Notes under the pieces: model-generated
The model's input: only the letters and a program-made list of their open reading frames with translations
What the model was told of the DNA's origin: nothing
Databases searched by the model: none
Program-made: the position numbers and the translations under genes
Shown: piece after piece, positions 12,701 through 25,179 of the stretch
Position numbering within the stretch: position 1 is the first letter of the stretch
How the letters are laid out: every line of letters starts with the position of its first letter
Origin: Lindgomyces ingoldianus
Taxonomy: Eukaryota > Ascomycota > Dothideomycetes > Pleosporales > Lindgomycetaceae
Direction of reading: 5' to 3'
NCBI RefSeq assembly: GCF_010093535.1
Contig: NW_022985202.1
Span: 473,735-537,734, forward strand
Length of the DNA stretch: 64,000 nucleotides

Positions 12701-13688
12701 ATGGCGGACCAAACAGACCCCGATTACTGGACCAAGCAGGTTCTCTTCACAAAGTCTTATCACCGAGACGTCTACCCTGCTATTGACCCCAAGAACCCTA
12801 GCAACAGTGCCGCAGGAAAAATCGTCCTTATTACAGGCGCGAGTGAAGGGCTCGGGAAAGGCATTGCGTTCGCTTTCGCGGCTGCCGGAGCTGCCGGCGT
12901 TGTTATCACTGCTCGGAGGGACAAGCTGTTGCAAACCACGGCTCAGACTATTAGAGAAAAATCCCCCAAGACCGAAGTTGTAGCCGTGGCGTGCGATGTC
13001 ACCGACGAAGAGGCCACTAAGAGCCTGTTTGAAAGCATCAAGCAGAAATTTGGGAAGCTGGATATCGTGGTCGCGAACGCGGGCGGAGTATCTCAGGGCA
13101 AGAGTGCCTTTCCCAAAATCGGAGACTTCGAGACTAGGGCATGGTGGAATGACTTCGTACGCTATTACTCCCTTTAAACTAATTCAATGGGTGAGAATGG
13201 CACCATGGTGACGGTTTCAAAATCAGGAAATCAACGTTCGAGGAACCCATCTCACTAGCCACCACTACATCACCACCTTCGGTCCCCAGGGGACCATAAT
13301 CGGCCTGACGTCCGGCGCTGCTAGTATATCAATCCCGGGAATGTCCTCCTACATCATAGCTAAACTCGCCATCATACGCATAATGGAGCTTCTGCATGTC
13401 GAGTACCCAGATCTCCGTACATTCTCATTCAACCCGGGTATCGTTAACACCCCCCAAATCATGGACGCATTTGCACCGTATGCGCATGATACTCCGGAGC
13501 TGGGTGGTGCAATGTGTTGTTGGCTTGCGACTGGGAGGGCGGAGTTCATGAGGGGGAGGTATGTGGGAGTGAATTTTGATGTAGAAGTGTTAGAGAAGCA
13601 CAAAGAGGAGATTGTGGAGAAGAATCTATTGAAGACAAAGTTTTTGAATGTTGATTTGGGGCTGGAGGGATATGCTTTGCTGGAGTGA
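12701..13688 (+). CDS. Short-chain dehydrogenase/reductase (SDR)
   Basis: This is an NAD(P)-dependent oxidoreductase of the classical SDR family; the substrate is unknown. Two exons, 12701-13156 and 13227-13688, are joined by a 70-bp GT..AG intron (13157-13226, phase 0) and give 305 aa. Without this splice the frame stops early. Visible motifs are the cofactor loop TGASEGLG (from residue 45), the NAGG motif of the core fold, a Ser in LTSGAAS (about 181), and the catalytic YIIAK with Tyr194 and Lys198. The start at MADQTDPDYW was chosen over an upstream in-frame ATG (12653) because it fits the usual short N-terminus. The gene sits at the edge of the transposon block. All catalytic residues are present, so it should be functional. 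Confidence 0.88.
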
Positions 13689-13915
13689 AGACCTTGGGAG
13701 AAGACTGCGGATATTGGGAATGTTGACTGTAGTATGGAAACCGAAAAGATGATTAATGGTTTCAAATTCAAGAAAGCTAAAGGCTGATAATAAGCCTCGT
13801 TAAATGCTAAATCCCAATACCACTAATACCCACCGTACCTAAGTAACCAAACCCAAGATTTTTGGATTGTACCGCATGGCCCTAAAAAACTTTTGAGGAG
13901 GTCTTCGGCCCATTA

Positions 13916-14950
13916 TTATGACCCCAGAATGGCCTTCACCTCACTCCAACTTCGCATTCTCCTGCGCTCTTGATTCCACAGTGTTCCGTTCACCGCATTC
14001 GTCCACACCCAATCATCACAGAGCACCAAATCGTCTTCATCTCCATAGTACGACTTCGGCACGTCGGCCTCGTATATCACGACACGGTCCTCAGGCATCC
14101 AGTCTCTGGTACTTTCTGGAGTCTGGTGATTCGAGGAGATGTCGATCAGCACAACGTTCAAATGGCGGCCAATGAAGTGATCAAACAAAGCCTGTATATG
14201 AAAAGCCTCTAGTTCGGATTGTCGAAGGAAAAACAAAGTCTCCAGGGTTGGGATTGAGAAACAAAACTTCATGAATGCCTTGTCGGCCTTTTGAGACGTT
14301 ATGGCAAGCCGCTTGAGATTTGGAGGTGGGTATGGGAAGTATTCCGTGATCTCGTATGAGCAAACTAACTCTTCCAAGTTGAGCATCGTGGAGAAGATGT
14401 TGTTCGCCCGTACATGTGGGTTGATTCGTTGCACCGAGGAGCGAGGAGAATAAACCGGTCCGAGGTCCATTGCAAGACGCTTCAAGGTAGGTCCAACAGT
14501 ATTGCAAAGGTCTATCACCTGCGAAAGCCAGACCTTGGGGGATCCACATTCGTTCGTCTTTTGCGGGGATATAAACAGTGAGGTGATATGAGAAAGAAGA
14601 TTTGCATCCATAAAAAGCCTTTCATGCCTGCTAGGTTGGCCATCCTGGAGAGCATCGGGGTGGCGCCCGTATCCTCGGTCGAATCCGAGAGTCCTCCGGA
14701 AGCGGCTAAAATTTGTGGAGGTGTGTAAATAGAGACAATGGGTGTAGAGATATCCGGAAGTTGCAGGATAAAGCCCTTTTGAGACCAGTGTCAAGGCGCG
14801 CAGTGCCTTTGTGATTGGATCGGAAGGCGCATATGCAATCGGTTGGCGTCCGTCCCGGGTCCCGACAAGTTGGTCAAGAACGTTCAAAAACAGCTCGATG
14901 GGCAGGGACGAGAAGGCTGGCCATAGATGTGGCTGCTCGACAGCCCGCAT
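13916..14950 (-). CDS. F-box domain protein
   Basis: A single exon encodes 344 aa. Residues about 12-50 (SSLPIELFLNVLDQL and following) match the N-terminal F-box of fungal proteins, which binds Skp1 in SCF ubiquitin ligases. The rest resembles the leucine-rich but poorly conserved C-terminal half of such proteins, with phrases such as LVSKGLYPATSGYLYTH typical of the family. The target is unknown. It converges with the SDR gene, with 227 bp between the stops. Confidence 0.75.
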   Translation of the reverse strand: MRAVEQPHLWPAFSSLPIELFLNVLDQLVGTRDGRQPIAYAPSDPITKALRALTLVSKGLYPATSGYLYTHCLYLHTSTNFSRFRRTLGFDRGYGRHPDALQDGQPSRHERLFMDANLLSHITSLFISPQKTNECGSPKVWLSQVIDLCNTVGPTLKRLAMDLGPVYSPRSSVQRINPHVRANNIFSTMLNLEELVCSYEITEYFPYPPPNLKRLAITSQKADKAFMKFCFSIPTLETLFFLRQSELEAFHIQALFDHFIGRHLNVVLIDISSNHQTPESTRDWMPEDRVVIYEADVPKSYYGDEDDLVLCDDWVWTNAVNGTLWNQERRRMRSWSEVKAILGS

Positions 14951-17554
14951 TGCAGCTCGTAGAATTGCAAGTGAAGTTAGATGGTTGTGTTTCGTGGAGG
15001 TGTGCTAATAAAAGGCCAAAGAGTCCGGCGGGGCTAAACGAAGTGCGAAAAGTCCTCCCACGTGACGTTAGGGGCGGCCATCGGGGCCTAAGGCCTTATA
15101 CCTGATGTGATGAGTTGTGGCTAAGTAGGGAACTTCGTAGATATTTATGAGATGGGTGAGATGGAGACTGTTGAGACACGGACCGTTGAAATTGTCTTCG
15201 TTCATGGCTGTACCCACGACTTGTAGCTAAATATCTTAAAATCACCAACAATCTGTCAGCGTTCATTATTAGACCCGCGCTTCAGACTTTTCTATCATTT
15301 AATTTGCTACTGTACCGTGCAGTCCTTAGCATAGTTCCATCGGTTCTGGCTATCTCCTGTCTGTTCGATCAAATCCTGTGCCTCGGTGGGTCTTTCGAGA
15401 ACTGATGGAGGCTCACCTCCCTATCGAAGGAGACAAGCAGCTATTTAGAGGGCTAGGCTTTCTTCTCCTCGCCGCTCTTTTAGAGCAGGCCATATTTTAG
15501 CAGGGCGTGAGTTTTTGCACTGTGGTAATCGGTCTCTTCTATGCATCTACGGAGCCGGACGCACGCTCTGCTAAAGCGCAGCCTCAAGAACGGATTTCTT
15601 AGGTTCTTCCCTGATAATAACCCCCAAGCCGAGTCACTGCTCAATCCACGTTCACCCAAACTTCTAGGATAAAGTCGAAGATAATACATACTGGGCCAAG
15701 AATAGTCAGTGGACGTGCCTTAGTAGATCGAGATTTGGCTTTGGCGGCCTGAGTGTAAGTGCGCACATTCCCCTCTGTGCTTTCCTCTTTGTCAAATCCC
15801 TTCTCTCTCCTGGCCACACGTTATCAGCAGGGATTATGTGCTGAATTTCAATTCGATTCAGAGGGATACCCGACGCTTCGGCTACTATAACGAGTTTTCC
15901 GGAGTAGAATGTACAGAGGCCTGGGCGGTTTACTGAATATGGAGCGGTAAATATTTCTTCGTGGCCCAATACGGCACCATTTTGCGGATTCATATGGTTT
16001 CCATTGCGTTTTCTAATATATCTTCAAGATGGCCTCCTTTTGAGCTCTAAAGTAAAGTCCTTTACCTCCCCTGAGTGAAGTTGTGGAATTTGCTCACAAA
16101 CTTCTTGTCCTAACTATGCTCAGGGAGCATTTTGCAATCCCCATCTTGGAAAGGCAACATAATCTTGGAGAACCATAGAGTGAGCAAAGGCTTTAGTTGC
16201 ACAGTCCTAGAATTTTCTCGGTAACCCCATCGCTGTAAAGAATATTTTATGGGGATCTTCGAGCGCAATTCCCCTAAAGTGAGCTCTGCGGAATGAGCAA
16301 AATCTCCTTAAAGCCACCAAGACATCCAAGTCGATTTCTTCTTTCTAGGCTAATTTTGAAACTTGTATCCTTTTCATAATCGGTTCGGACCGAGTCTGGA
16401 TATGGGTGGAGATCTAAAGGGGCGAATTTATCGCAGGGTTAGAGCTGATTTGATGGTGAAGAGCATGGAGAAGTCAATTAAGTAATGAGAGACAACCTAG
16501 GTATATTGAAGTGAGGTGTAGGGTCTCTGGAGCGAGAGAGAGCTCAGAGATAAATATGTAGTAGCTAAAAGAGAGCTAGTCCTAAACGGGAAAAGAGTGA
16601 GAGGTGAAGGACCCACATTCCCCCTGCGCTGGCTCACGTGAACTAGTTTCGCGTGAGACAGAATTCTAAGGTATCGGGGTAGGATTTTTGGTATGTGAGA
16701 GAAAGCCAACTAATCCTTTCTAGACTGAGAAAGGAGGGAGGTCAATACGCTTGTATATGAATACCTTGACATCGTAGTTGAACTTGTTGGAAAAGGGGTT
16801 GTTTGCTGCGCCTGAAGTCTTGGGGGTGCTTGCGTGGTTGCCAGGCCGCTTGGTGGATCGCAGAGATTTCTCCGAGCGCTTCATTATTCCCCCGAAGGTC
16901 AAGCATCAACGTTTGGCTATGGTGAGGGCTGTGGTTGGATGTTTGAAATTGGTAGTCGCGGCGTAGTTGTGGGCGAGGAAGGATCAATATGCACAGCACC
17001 CAGGCAGGCTGCGGGGCGTTTGAAACCCGAGCACACTCGGGAATGGGATAGAGTCACCCGAAGAGGGCATGAGCTGGGATCCAGTGATATTGATTATCCA
17101 TGTTGGTACCAATCACTTCTTGAAAGCGGCCTTGAGTTCTGTCCTACAGGGTACACATAATCCTTTTAGGTCAGACTAGGTTAGTCCGTCTTCCGTGAAT
17201 GAAATCCGTACTCTCTTGGCATCTTTTGGAAGATGTGAAAACTGAGCATGTATTCGTTTCCCTTCCCTCACTCTCGGCAATACCATGGAGGACTTTGTAA
17301 CGGAATCATGACCCAATAGAGGGGTCAAGGGTGTACCGAATTGGCTCATGTGATGAATTAGGTTCGAATAGGTGATTAAGGCACTCAACTTGGTGATGGT
17401 CATGCAAGTGCTCAGAATGAAGTGGCACAGTTCTTGGAGCGGAAGAGTTCCGTGCTAGCGGCTGAAGCTGCTGCCTTCCCAGTCCACCACACAAACAACT
17501 ACACACATACAACACCATCACACCAAGCCCGGTATAGCAACTCATTCTAAGGTT
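14951..17554. other. 2.6-kb intergenic region, no gene recognised
   Basis: I see only short frames without family motifs or convincing splice signals. The longest plausible piece is a minus-strand frame of 95 codons at 15706-15993 with no recognisable domain. Base composition is ordinary, not RIP-like. Confidence 0.5.
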
Positions 17555-18619
17555 ATGGCCTCTAAATTCACGATGCAAGCCCTTTTGAAGAGGCAGCTGT
17601 CCCTCTCACCCGAGCTTCAACAGTACTACACCTTTCTCGACGGCGCTTGGAAGTTATTTCCTCCCATTTCAACCAACGCTCCTCATCGTCCCCCTAACAG
17701 CGATTCATTCCAGACGATGCATCTCATAACGTGGAACATTGACTTCATGGCTGAATGTCCCCAGGAACGAATGTCTTCCGCCATTTCCCACCTCGAGAGC
17801 CTTGTTTCTACCATCCCAGCCTCGTCACCAGTTGTCATCTTTCTGCAAGAAATGCAACAGAGAGCGAGACAAAATTTTGCAACGACCTTTAAGGAGTCAA
17901 TAGGTGCATCTTCTTATAGTAAATGCGCCAATGATTTGACCCAACTATCTCAAGCTTCCTGGATTCGAGAGAGGTTCTCCATGTCAGACCTTACCCCTGC
18001 GAATTGGGCTGCTTCGTACGGTACTGTGACCTTGGTCGATCACCGCTTGACTATAGTGCAAGTTTCAAGGTTGAAATTCATTAGCGAGTATGGGCGAGAT
18101 GCTTTACTTGTTGATATCGCCTTTCCCGGAACCGAGAAAGTCCTAAGACTGTGCAATGTTCATTTGGACTCTATGGATGGCTCGATGCGTCCTATTCAAT
18201 GGAAAGGAGTCGCTCAATGGCTACAGAGGAAAGACGATGGGGTAGCAGCCAGTATCCTCGCCGGAGATTGTAATGCAAATCGGCCTCGCGACAAGACGGA
18301 ACCGCAGGAGAACGGTTTCAGAGACGCATATCTAGAACTAGGGGGAGTCGAGGATGTCGAAGAAGGCGCGACATGGGGGTTTCAATGCCCTTCTAGCGCG
18401 AGATGGGGACCAACACGGCTAGATAAGGTCGTATTCTGGGGGAATTTGGAGGTAAAGGAACTTGAGAGGATTGGGGTAGGGATCAGGGTTGAGGATGAAG
18501 ACGCAAAGAAGGAGTTGGGAGAGTGGGATTTTGTGACCGACCACTATGGATTAGTGGCCAAGTTCGAGCTTCCAGGAACGCTAGGTATGTGGCGGTCTTT
18601 CCCATCTACTACATATTAG
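17555..18619 (+). CDS. Endonuclease/exonuclease/phosphatase family protein
   Basis: A single exon encodes 354 aa. The order of motifs is that of the EEP superfamily, the group that includes TDP2-like 5'-tyrosyl-DNA phosphodiesterases: ITWNID (Asn near 61), FLQEM (metal-binding Glu near 98), CNVHLDS, LAGDCNAN (Asp/Asn near 235), RLDKVVFWG, and a terminal TDHYGLVAKF (His near 330). All metal and catalytic positions look present. The best family guess is a TDP2-like phosphodiesterase; a sphingomyelinase-like or other EEP role is possible. No signal peptide is visible, so it is likely intracellular. An internal Met before HLITW could be an alternative start. Confidence 0.8.
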   Translation: MASKFTMQALLKRQLSLSPELQQYYTFLDGAWKLFPPISTNAPHRPPNSDSFQTMHLITWNIDFMAECPQERMSSAISHLESLVSTIPASSPVVIFLQEMQQRARQNFATTFKESIGASSYSKCANDLTQLSQASWIRERFSMSDLTPANWAASYGTVTLVDHRLTIVQVSRLKFISEYGRDALLVDIAFPGTEKVLRLCNVHLDSMDGSMRPIQWKGVAQWLQRKDDGVAASILAGDCNANRPRDKTEPQENGFRDAYLELGGVEDVEEGATWGFQCPSSARWGPTRLDKVVFWGNLEVKELERIGVGIRVEDEDAKKELGEWDFVTDHYGLVAKFELPGTLGMWRSFPSTTY

Positions 18620-18817
18620 CACCCACCAGAGAACACCATCAGAAAGTATACCCATTAGCGTTGTTGCTGGAACAAAAGAGGAGGTTTTGAGAATGGAGTT
18701 TCCTATATATTCCATCATATGTACCAGCATGCGTTATGGAAACCCGACATTTAGTGGAATTCTCTATGCTGACCATTACCAGCGTCGGAAATTCCTGATC
18801 AAATTTCAATGCCTTCA

Positions 18818-20164
18818 TCAAATTGAACAAGTGGCCAACTTCTCTTCGAAAAATGGGTAGTCAACGTATCCTTTCGAAGGAGGGTCCGCTCCGTAGAACG
18901 TAGACCTGTCGTATTGGTTTAACGACAACCCCTCGCTCAATCTCCTAGGGAGATCTGGGTTTGCGATGAACCACCGACCAAAAATGACAGCATCCGCATC
19001 ATTGGATTCTATCTTTGGTGCAGCGTTATCTCTGTTGAAACCACCTGCCGCAAGAAACTTTACCCCACCATTTGCTAGAATACTGCGAAAAGTGACAAGG
19101 GAGTTAGCCTTCGGTTTGGCCCTGGCTTTAGCCTCTACGCGATTGGTGCATGTATATGCTGACAGGGCGTCCAACTTTGCCTTCTCGTCGAGGACTTCGT
19201 CAAAACGTGGTTCAACCCTTCAACCGATAAGTTTTTCTTTGCCGACGGGGATGTAGATTCTTACATGTGGACATAAGCTGGCCTTTCAGCTTCCGGCAAT
19301 GAGGCGATCTTTCCGCAAAGATACTCCCAATGCTCGTTTGGATTGCTGTCCCTGGTGTCCTGGAAGTAGTTGAAAGGGCTCAAACGTATGCCGACCTTGT
19401 TAGCTCCAATCGCTTTACACGTCTCCTGGATAACCTCGAGCGGGAATCTGCATCGGTTCTCGACAGAACCACCATACTCATCTGTCCTGTTGTTGACGTT
19501 GTCATGGAGAAATTGATCAAGCAAGTAACCGTTCGCACCATGGATTTCAACACCATCGAAACCAGCTTCAAGCGCCCTCTTCGCAGCCGCACCAAATTCC
19601 TCAGCCGTCGCATGGATTTCCTCGATAGTCATCGGTCGTGGAGGATTCTCAGCACAGCTCGTTCCGTCCAAGTAGTTTCCGGACATCGGGATACCGCTCG
19701 AGCTCCACGACTGTTGACCTCCACGGAAGGAGGCTGGAGATGCACGTCCAGTGTGCCAAATCTGACAAAAGATGAAACCACGTTTAAAGTGAACAGCGTC
19801 GGTTACTTTCTTCCACCCCGCAATCTGTGACGGAGTAAAGATGCCCGGTACCCCAGGATAGCCTCCCGCCTACAATTATTCTCAGCAAGGTAAATACTTC
19901 TCAAGTCCATTGCCATCTTACATATTTGCAGATGTCGGTTGCCTCGGTCAATTGGAAACCACCTTTGTTTGCCCGTTGTCTGTAATATTCAACATTCAAC
20001 TCATTTGGCACCACGACTCCATCGCTTTCCTTTGTTCCACGCATTCGCGTCAGAGGGGCTTGAACAATTCTATGCTCCAGGCTCAGCGAACCCAGCCGCA
20101 AAGGTGTGAATAGTGCAGTATCCTTGAGTGGCTTGAAGCCCGGTGGAGAGTCTGCTTTCGGCAT
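18818..20164 (-). CDS. NADH:flavin oxidoreductase, old yellow enzyme family
   Basis: This is an FMN enzyme that reduces activated C=C bonds with NAD(P)H. Three exons (19922-20164, 19265-19869, 18818-19217) with introns of 52 and 47 bp give 415 aa; every junction keeps frame and rebuilds conserved sequence (CKY/AGGYPGVPGIFTP and YVHM/VEPRFDEV). Visible motifs are FTPLRLG and QAPLTRMRG at the N-terminus, QIWHTGR, and GFDGVEIHGANGYLLDQF with His191 and Asn194, the substrate-binding pair of the family. FLAAGGF and VIFGRWFIANPDLP form the phosphate-binding end. The start MPKADSPPG was preferred to an upstream in-frame Met at 20224. It is divergent from xanthine dehydrogenase across a 481-bp spacer. 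Confidence 0.9.
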
Positions 20165-20645
20165 GACGATGTAGAGTATTTGAGGGATTCTCTTGTATAA
20201 ATTTGGAGCGAAAAGAGATGCCACCGAAGCTGGAGCCAGCTGTGATGAAAATATTAGAAACTCGCATTCTTTGGCCGGGGGTTCTCTATTGTACCTGCAC
20301 TACAGTTGTCGTCAACAGTGCCAAGCACACCGATTTCCATCATGGTAAGTGGGTTTACATAGATGGGGGATAGGATATCAGCATTCCAGTGCTGGATCCG
20401 CGTCTCAAATTACCTCTCGAGACGAGAATCGTTTGTTCCAAGAGTGGGGTGAATTGACGCTAACGAATTCGGTAGCGCTATAAATCTAGCTCTACCCAAT
20501 TAGCGACAAGCCCTTACGTAGCGGTGTGAATGGTAAGCTGATATTGAGGGGTCATCACAAATTCGTTCTCGTTGTCTCCCATTTCCGTCTTTTCAACTTT
20601 GTCTTCCGCTTGGGTTGCGATCTTGATTGATTTAGGAGCGAATTT
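20165..20645. promoter_or_regulatory. Divergent intergenic promoter region
   Basis: This 481-bp spacer separates the start codons of the old yellow enzyme (minus) and xanthine dehydrogenase (plus), so both promoters must lie here. I saw no convincing TATA box or known purine-regulator site. Confidence 0.5.
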
Positions 20646-23600
20646 ATGTTCATGATGGCTCTGCCAGTTCCTCCCAAAACGGAATTGGACCCACCGCGGG
20701 CGCTTTCCGCAGCCGAAGCTCTCACACCTCTAATCTCATCTACGTACACTTCTCCAGACATCACATTCTATCTTAATGGAAGAAGGACAATTCTCAGCAA
20801 TCCGAATCCGCATTGGACACTACTCGACTACATCCGCGCGCAACCGAACCTCAAGGGCACGAAGCTAGGATGCGGAGAAGGAGGATGCGGGGCGTGTACC
20901 GTCGTGTTACAGGTCCCCGATGTGCAGACTCGAGGTTCTGAAAAGAGGAGGGTGAAGCATTTGGCTGTGAATGCCTGCTTATTTCCTCTGCTTGGCATCG
21001 ATGGAAAACATGTTATCACGGTGGAGGGTATTGGTAGCGTGGAAAAGCCGCACCCATTACAGGAGAGGATCGCAAAGTTACATGGAAGTCAATGTGGATT
21101 TTGCACACCTGGTATCATTATGAGTCTCTATGCACTAGTCAGGAATGTGTACGATCCCGAGACGCAGATATTTAGGTTGAGCGAGAGGGACATCGAACTC
21201 GAAGGCCATCTTGATGGAAATCTGTGCAGATGTACAGGATACAAGCCCATCCTACAAGCCGCAAAGACTTTCGTCACCGAAGATCTGAAGGGGAAATTGG
21301 CAGAAGAGACGACGGGAAAAGATATGAAATTAGAAGCTGAAGGTGTGGACCTCGTGCAGAACGGCTATGGGAACACAGTAAAGGGGTCTTGTGGACGACC
21401 TGGTGGCTGTTGTCGAGACGCACCGTCTGACAATAGCTCAACAGACAGTAAATCCTCCACAAGTACGCCACCCACAGAAGCGCTATCGATATTGGATGAT
21501 GAGCCCATCCCGGCCAATCTCGGTATTAAGGGAGACCCGCTACAAGATTTATCGGTCAGTGGTGCCGCTTACACAAAACCCATGAAGAACAAAGAGAATC
21601 AACTTTCAGACGCGGAAGTTAAGGCATCCACTTCCCTCGACGCACTCACCATGGGCTCGAGGGATGGACTACCCAAAGTTCAATTCAAAGAATATGTGCC
21701 TGGCACAGAACTCATTTTTCCGCATGCGCTCTGGAAATTTGAGCCCAAAGCGCTATGCTATGGCAACGAAAAGAAGATCTGGTTTAGACCCACAACGCTT
21801 CAGCAGCTAGTAGACTTGAAGGATGTATACCCGTCAGCTAAATTAGTTGGAGGGGCGAGTGAGGTGCAGGTGGAGGTGCGCTTTAAGAATTCCGATTTCG
21901 CCGTGTCAGTCTACGTGTCAGATATTCCTGAACTGAAGGAAACCAAACTCCCACCAGATGCAGAACTCATATCGGCGGAGGAGATTGTGTTGGCAGCAAA
22001 TACCCCTTTGACCGAATTGGAATCTATTTGCAATGAAGTGTATGCAAAACTAGGGAAACGCGCTATGGTGTTGCGAGCTCTAGGAAAACAGCTTCGATGT
22101 TTTGCAGGTCGGCAGATTCGCAACGTTGCCTCACTCGCTGGTAACATTGCAACGGCATCTCCTATTTCCGACACAAATCCCGTGTTGGTGGCGTCTGGGG
22201 CTCGTCTCGTTGCACGTAGTAAGGGGAAGGGTTCCTTCCAGCTGCCAATGTCAGAATTCTTCGTCGCGTATCGGACTACTACCCTACCGCCCGATGCAAT
22301 TATTAGCCACATCAGAATACCACTACCTAACTCAGGGTCCAGAGAGGTCTTGAAAGCTTACAAGCAGGCTAAGCGGAAAGATGACGATATTGCTATTGTC
22401 ACGTCGTCTTTCCGAGTAAGGTTGGATGCAGGAGGAAATGTCAAAGATATATGTTTGGTGTATGGCGGTATGGCCCCAACAACGAAGGAAGCCTCTAAAT
22501 CGAAAGCGGCATTGCTTGGAAAGAAGTGGTTGTCCTCCGAAACGCTAGAGGCCGGTCTCGCTGCTCTTAACACCGACTTCGACCTTGATTACGGTGTGCC
22601 AGGTGGTATGGCACATTATAGAAAGACTCTCGCACTTTCTCTTTTCTTCCGCTTCTGGCATGAATCAGCAGTTGACCTTGAGCTTGGTAAAGTAGACAGC
22701 CAAGTAATCAACGAGATCCATCGTAATATATCAACGGGTGCTCGCGACAATTACAACCCAAATGAACAACGCGTCGTCGGCAAGCAAGTCCCGCATATCT
22801 CAGCTCTAAAGCAATGCACTGGGGAAGCCGAGTATATTGACGATATGCCTCGGCAAGAAAGAGAACTCTTCGGTGGGTTGGTATTATCATCGAAAGCACA
22901 CGCAAACCTCGTAAGTGTTGACTGGGCACCAGCGTTGGAGATGCGTGGTGTTGTTGGCTACATCGATAGGAATAGCATTCCGAAAGAAGCAAATGTGTGG
23001 GGATCGATACGGAAAGACGAACCATTCTTCGCGGAGGATAAAGTGCTTCACCATGGGCAAGTAATTGGTATGGTATATGCAGAAACCGCTCTACAGGCGC
23101 AAGCAGCAGCAAAGGCTGTCAAAATTGTCTATGAGGAGCTGCCCACAATTCTTACAATTGACGAAGCGATCGAGGCAAAGAGTTTCTTCGATCATGGTAA
23201 GGACCTCAAAAAGGGCGCTGCGATCAGTGGAACTCTGAGCCAGGCCTTTGCCCAATGCTATAGGATTTTCGAGGGCACAACAAGGATCGGTGGACAGGAA
23301 CACTTTTATCTGGAGACGAACGCAGCGCTAGTGATTCCGTCAAATGAAGATGGCTTCATGGAAGTCTGGTCTTCCACGCAAAACACAATGGAGACGCAAG
23401 AGTTTGTCAGTCAAGTCACTGGCACTCCTAGCAGTCGGATAAACGCTCGAGTGAAGCGGATGGGTGGAGCATTCGGCGGGAAAGAATCAAGAAGCGTACC
23501 ATTCGCATGCTATCTCGCAATTGCAGCCAAAAAAGAGAAGCGTCCAATGCGGCTGATGTTGAACCGAGACGAGGATATGCTTCTTAGCGGACAGCGACAT

Positions 23601-25179
23601 CCCATCCAAGCGCGTTGGAAAGTTGGGGTGTCGAAGGAAGGAAAGCTACTCGCGCTCGACGCTGATATCTACGACAATGCTGGATATTCTCAGGACATGA
23701 GCGGCGCCGTCATGGATCGTTGTATTACCCACTTCGACAACTGCTACGAAATACCACATGTGTTCCTTCGCGGACATGTATGCAGGACGAATATCCACAG
23801 CAACACCGCATTCAGAGGGTTCGGTGCCCCGCAGGGAATGTACTTCGCTGAGACAATAATGTATAATATCTCGGAAGGACTAGGTATTGATGTCGACGAG
23901 CTTCGGCAAAGGAACTTGTATAAGCCGGGTGATTGGACCCCGTTCTTTCAGAAAATCGACGAAGACTGGCATGTTCCAATCATACTCGACCAACTCCGGA
24001 AGTCGTCAGAATACGAAAGAAGGAAGAAATCCGTCGCGGATTTCAACTCAAAGAATCGTTGGAAGAAACGCGGTATTTGCCTTGTTCCGACGAAGTTCGG
24101 TCTCAGTTTCGCAACAGCTCTACATCTTAACCAAGCTGGGGCATACATCAAGATATACCATGATGGAAGCGTCCTGCTGCATCACGGAGGGACCGAGATG
24201 GGACAAGGCTTGTACACCAAAATGTGTCAGGTCGCAGCGCAAGAGCTAGGCGTTCCGCTCGATTCAATATACACGCAAGACAGCCAGACTTACCAGATCG
24301 CAAACGCATCACCGACGGCAGCTTCGTCGGGCTCCGACCTCAATGGCATGGCTGTGAAGAACGCATGCGACCAGATTAATGAGCGGCTCAAGCCGTACCG
24401 GGAACAATTTGGTAAAGATGCACCACTTCGCACTCTAGTACATGCGGCATATCTAGATCGAGTGAATCTTGCTGCAAATGGGTTCTGGAAGATGCCGAGA
24501 ATTGGATACAAATGGGGTGATTACGATAAAGAGACTGTGAAACCAATGTACTACTACTTTACGCAGGGCGCTGGAGTCACGGAAGTGGAGTTGGACCTAC
24601 TTACCGGGGATCACACGGTTCTGAGGACGGATTTAGTAATGGTACCACAACCCCGCTCCATTTCTTGCGAACCGACGCTAATGGTAATGCTTGCAGGACG
24701 TCGGAAACTCAATCAACCCCGCAATCGACTACGGCCAAATCGAAGGTGCCTTTATCCAAGGCCAAGGCCTTTTCACTATCGAAGAATCTCTCTGGACGCG
24801 TTCCGGTGAGCTCTTCACGCGCGGCCCTGGAACTTACAAAATCCCGGGCTTCAGCGATATCCCGCAAATCTTTAACGTGAGCATGTTACGACAGGACGTC
24901 GACGGAAAACCGCTGACGTGGAACCATCTGAGGAGCGTGCAAAGCAGTAAGGGGATTGGCGAGCCGCCTCTTTTCTTGGGTAGTGCGGTATTTTTTGCAC
25001 TGAGGGAGGCGGTGAAGGCTGCGAGAGAGATGAATGGGGAGAGGGTGGACGGTGGGTGGAAGTTGGATAGCCCGGCTACGGCGGAAAGGTTGCGATTAGC
25101 GGTCGGGGATGATTTGGCCAGGAGGGCGGAAGTTAAGAGAAAAGAAGGGGAGACTAGTTTCTTTGTCACAGTTGCGTAA
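20646..25179 (+). CDS. Xanthine dehydrogenase (purine hydroxylase) family
   Basis: The molybdenum hydroxylase oxidises hypoxanthine and xanthine to uric acid with NAD+. Two exons, 20646-24641 and 24697-25179, with one 55-bp intron give 1492 aa. Domains in order: [2Fe-2S] ferredoxin (GCGEGGCGAC near 75), second [2Fe-2S] domain (GFCTPG near 151, LCRCTGY near 192), FAD domain (VGGASEVQVEV, RQIRNVASLAGNIA), then the molybdopterin domains with GGQEHFYLET (near 882), MGGAFGGKESR, FRGFGAPQG (near 1056), GTEMGQGLY and GIGEPPLF, whose Glu near 1421 is the catalytic base. It is slightly longer than usual because of a Cys-rich and polar linker (CGRPGGCCRD, residues about 247-350) between the iron-sulfur and FAD domains. 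A related fungal nicotinate hydroxylase (HxnS type) is an alternative. The start could also be the Met at 20655. Confidence 0.92.

Noticed and set aside
15480..15993. Two adjacent minus-strand frames (69 and 95 codons)
   Set aside because: No recognisable domain, no credible intron joining them, and codon content does not differ from surrounding intergenic DNA.
16778..17160. Plus-strand frame containing GYGEGCGW, reminiscent of a polyketide synthase ketosynthase motif
   Set aside because: The match is only a few residues, there are no other ketosynthase motifs before or after it, and no splice structure supports it.
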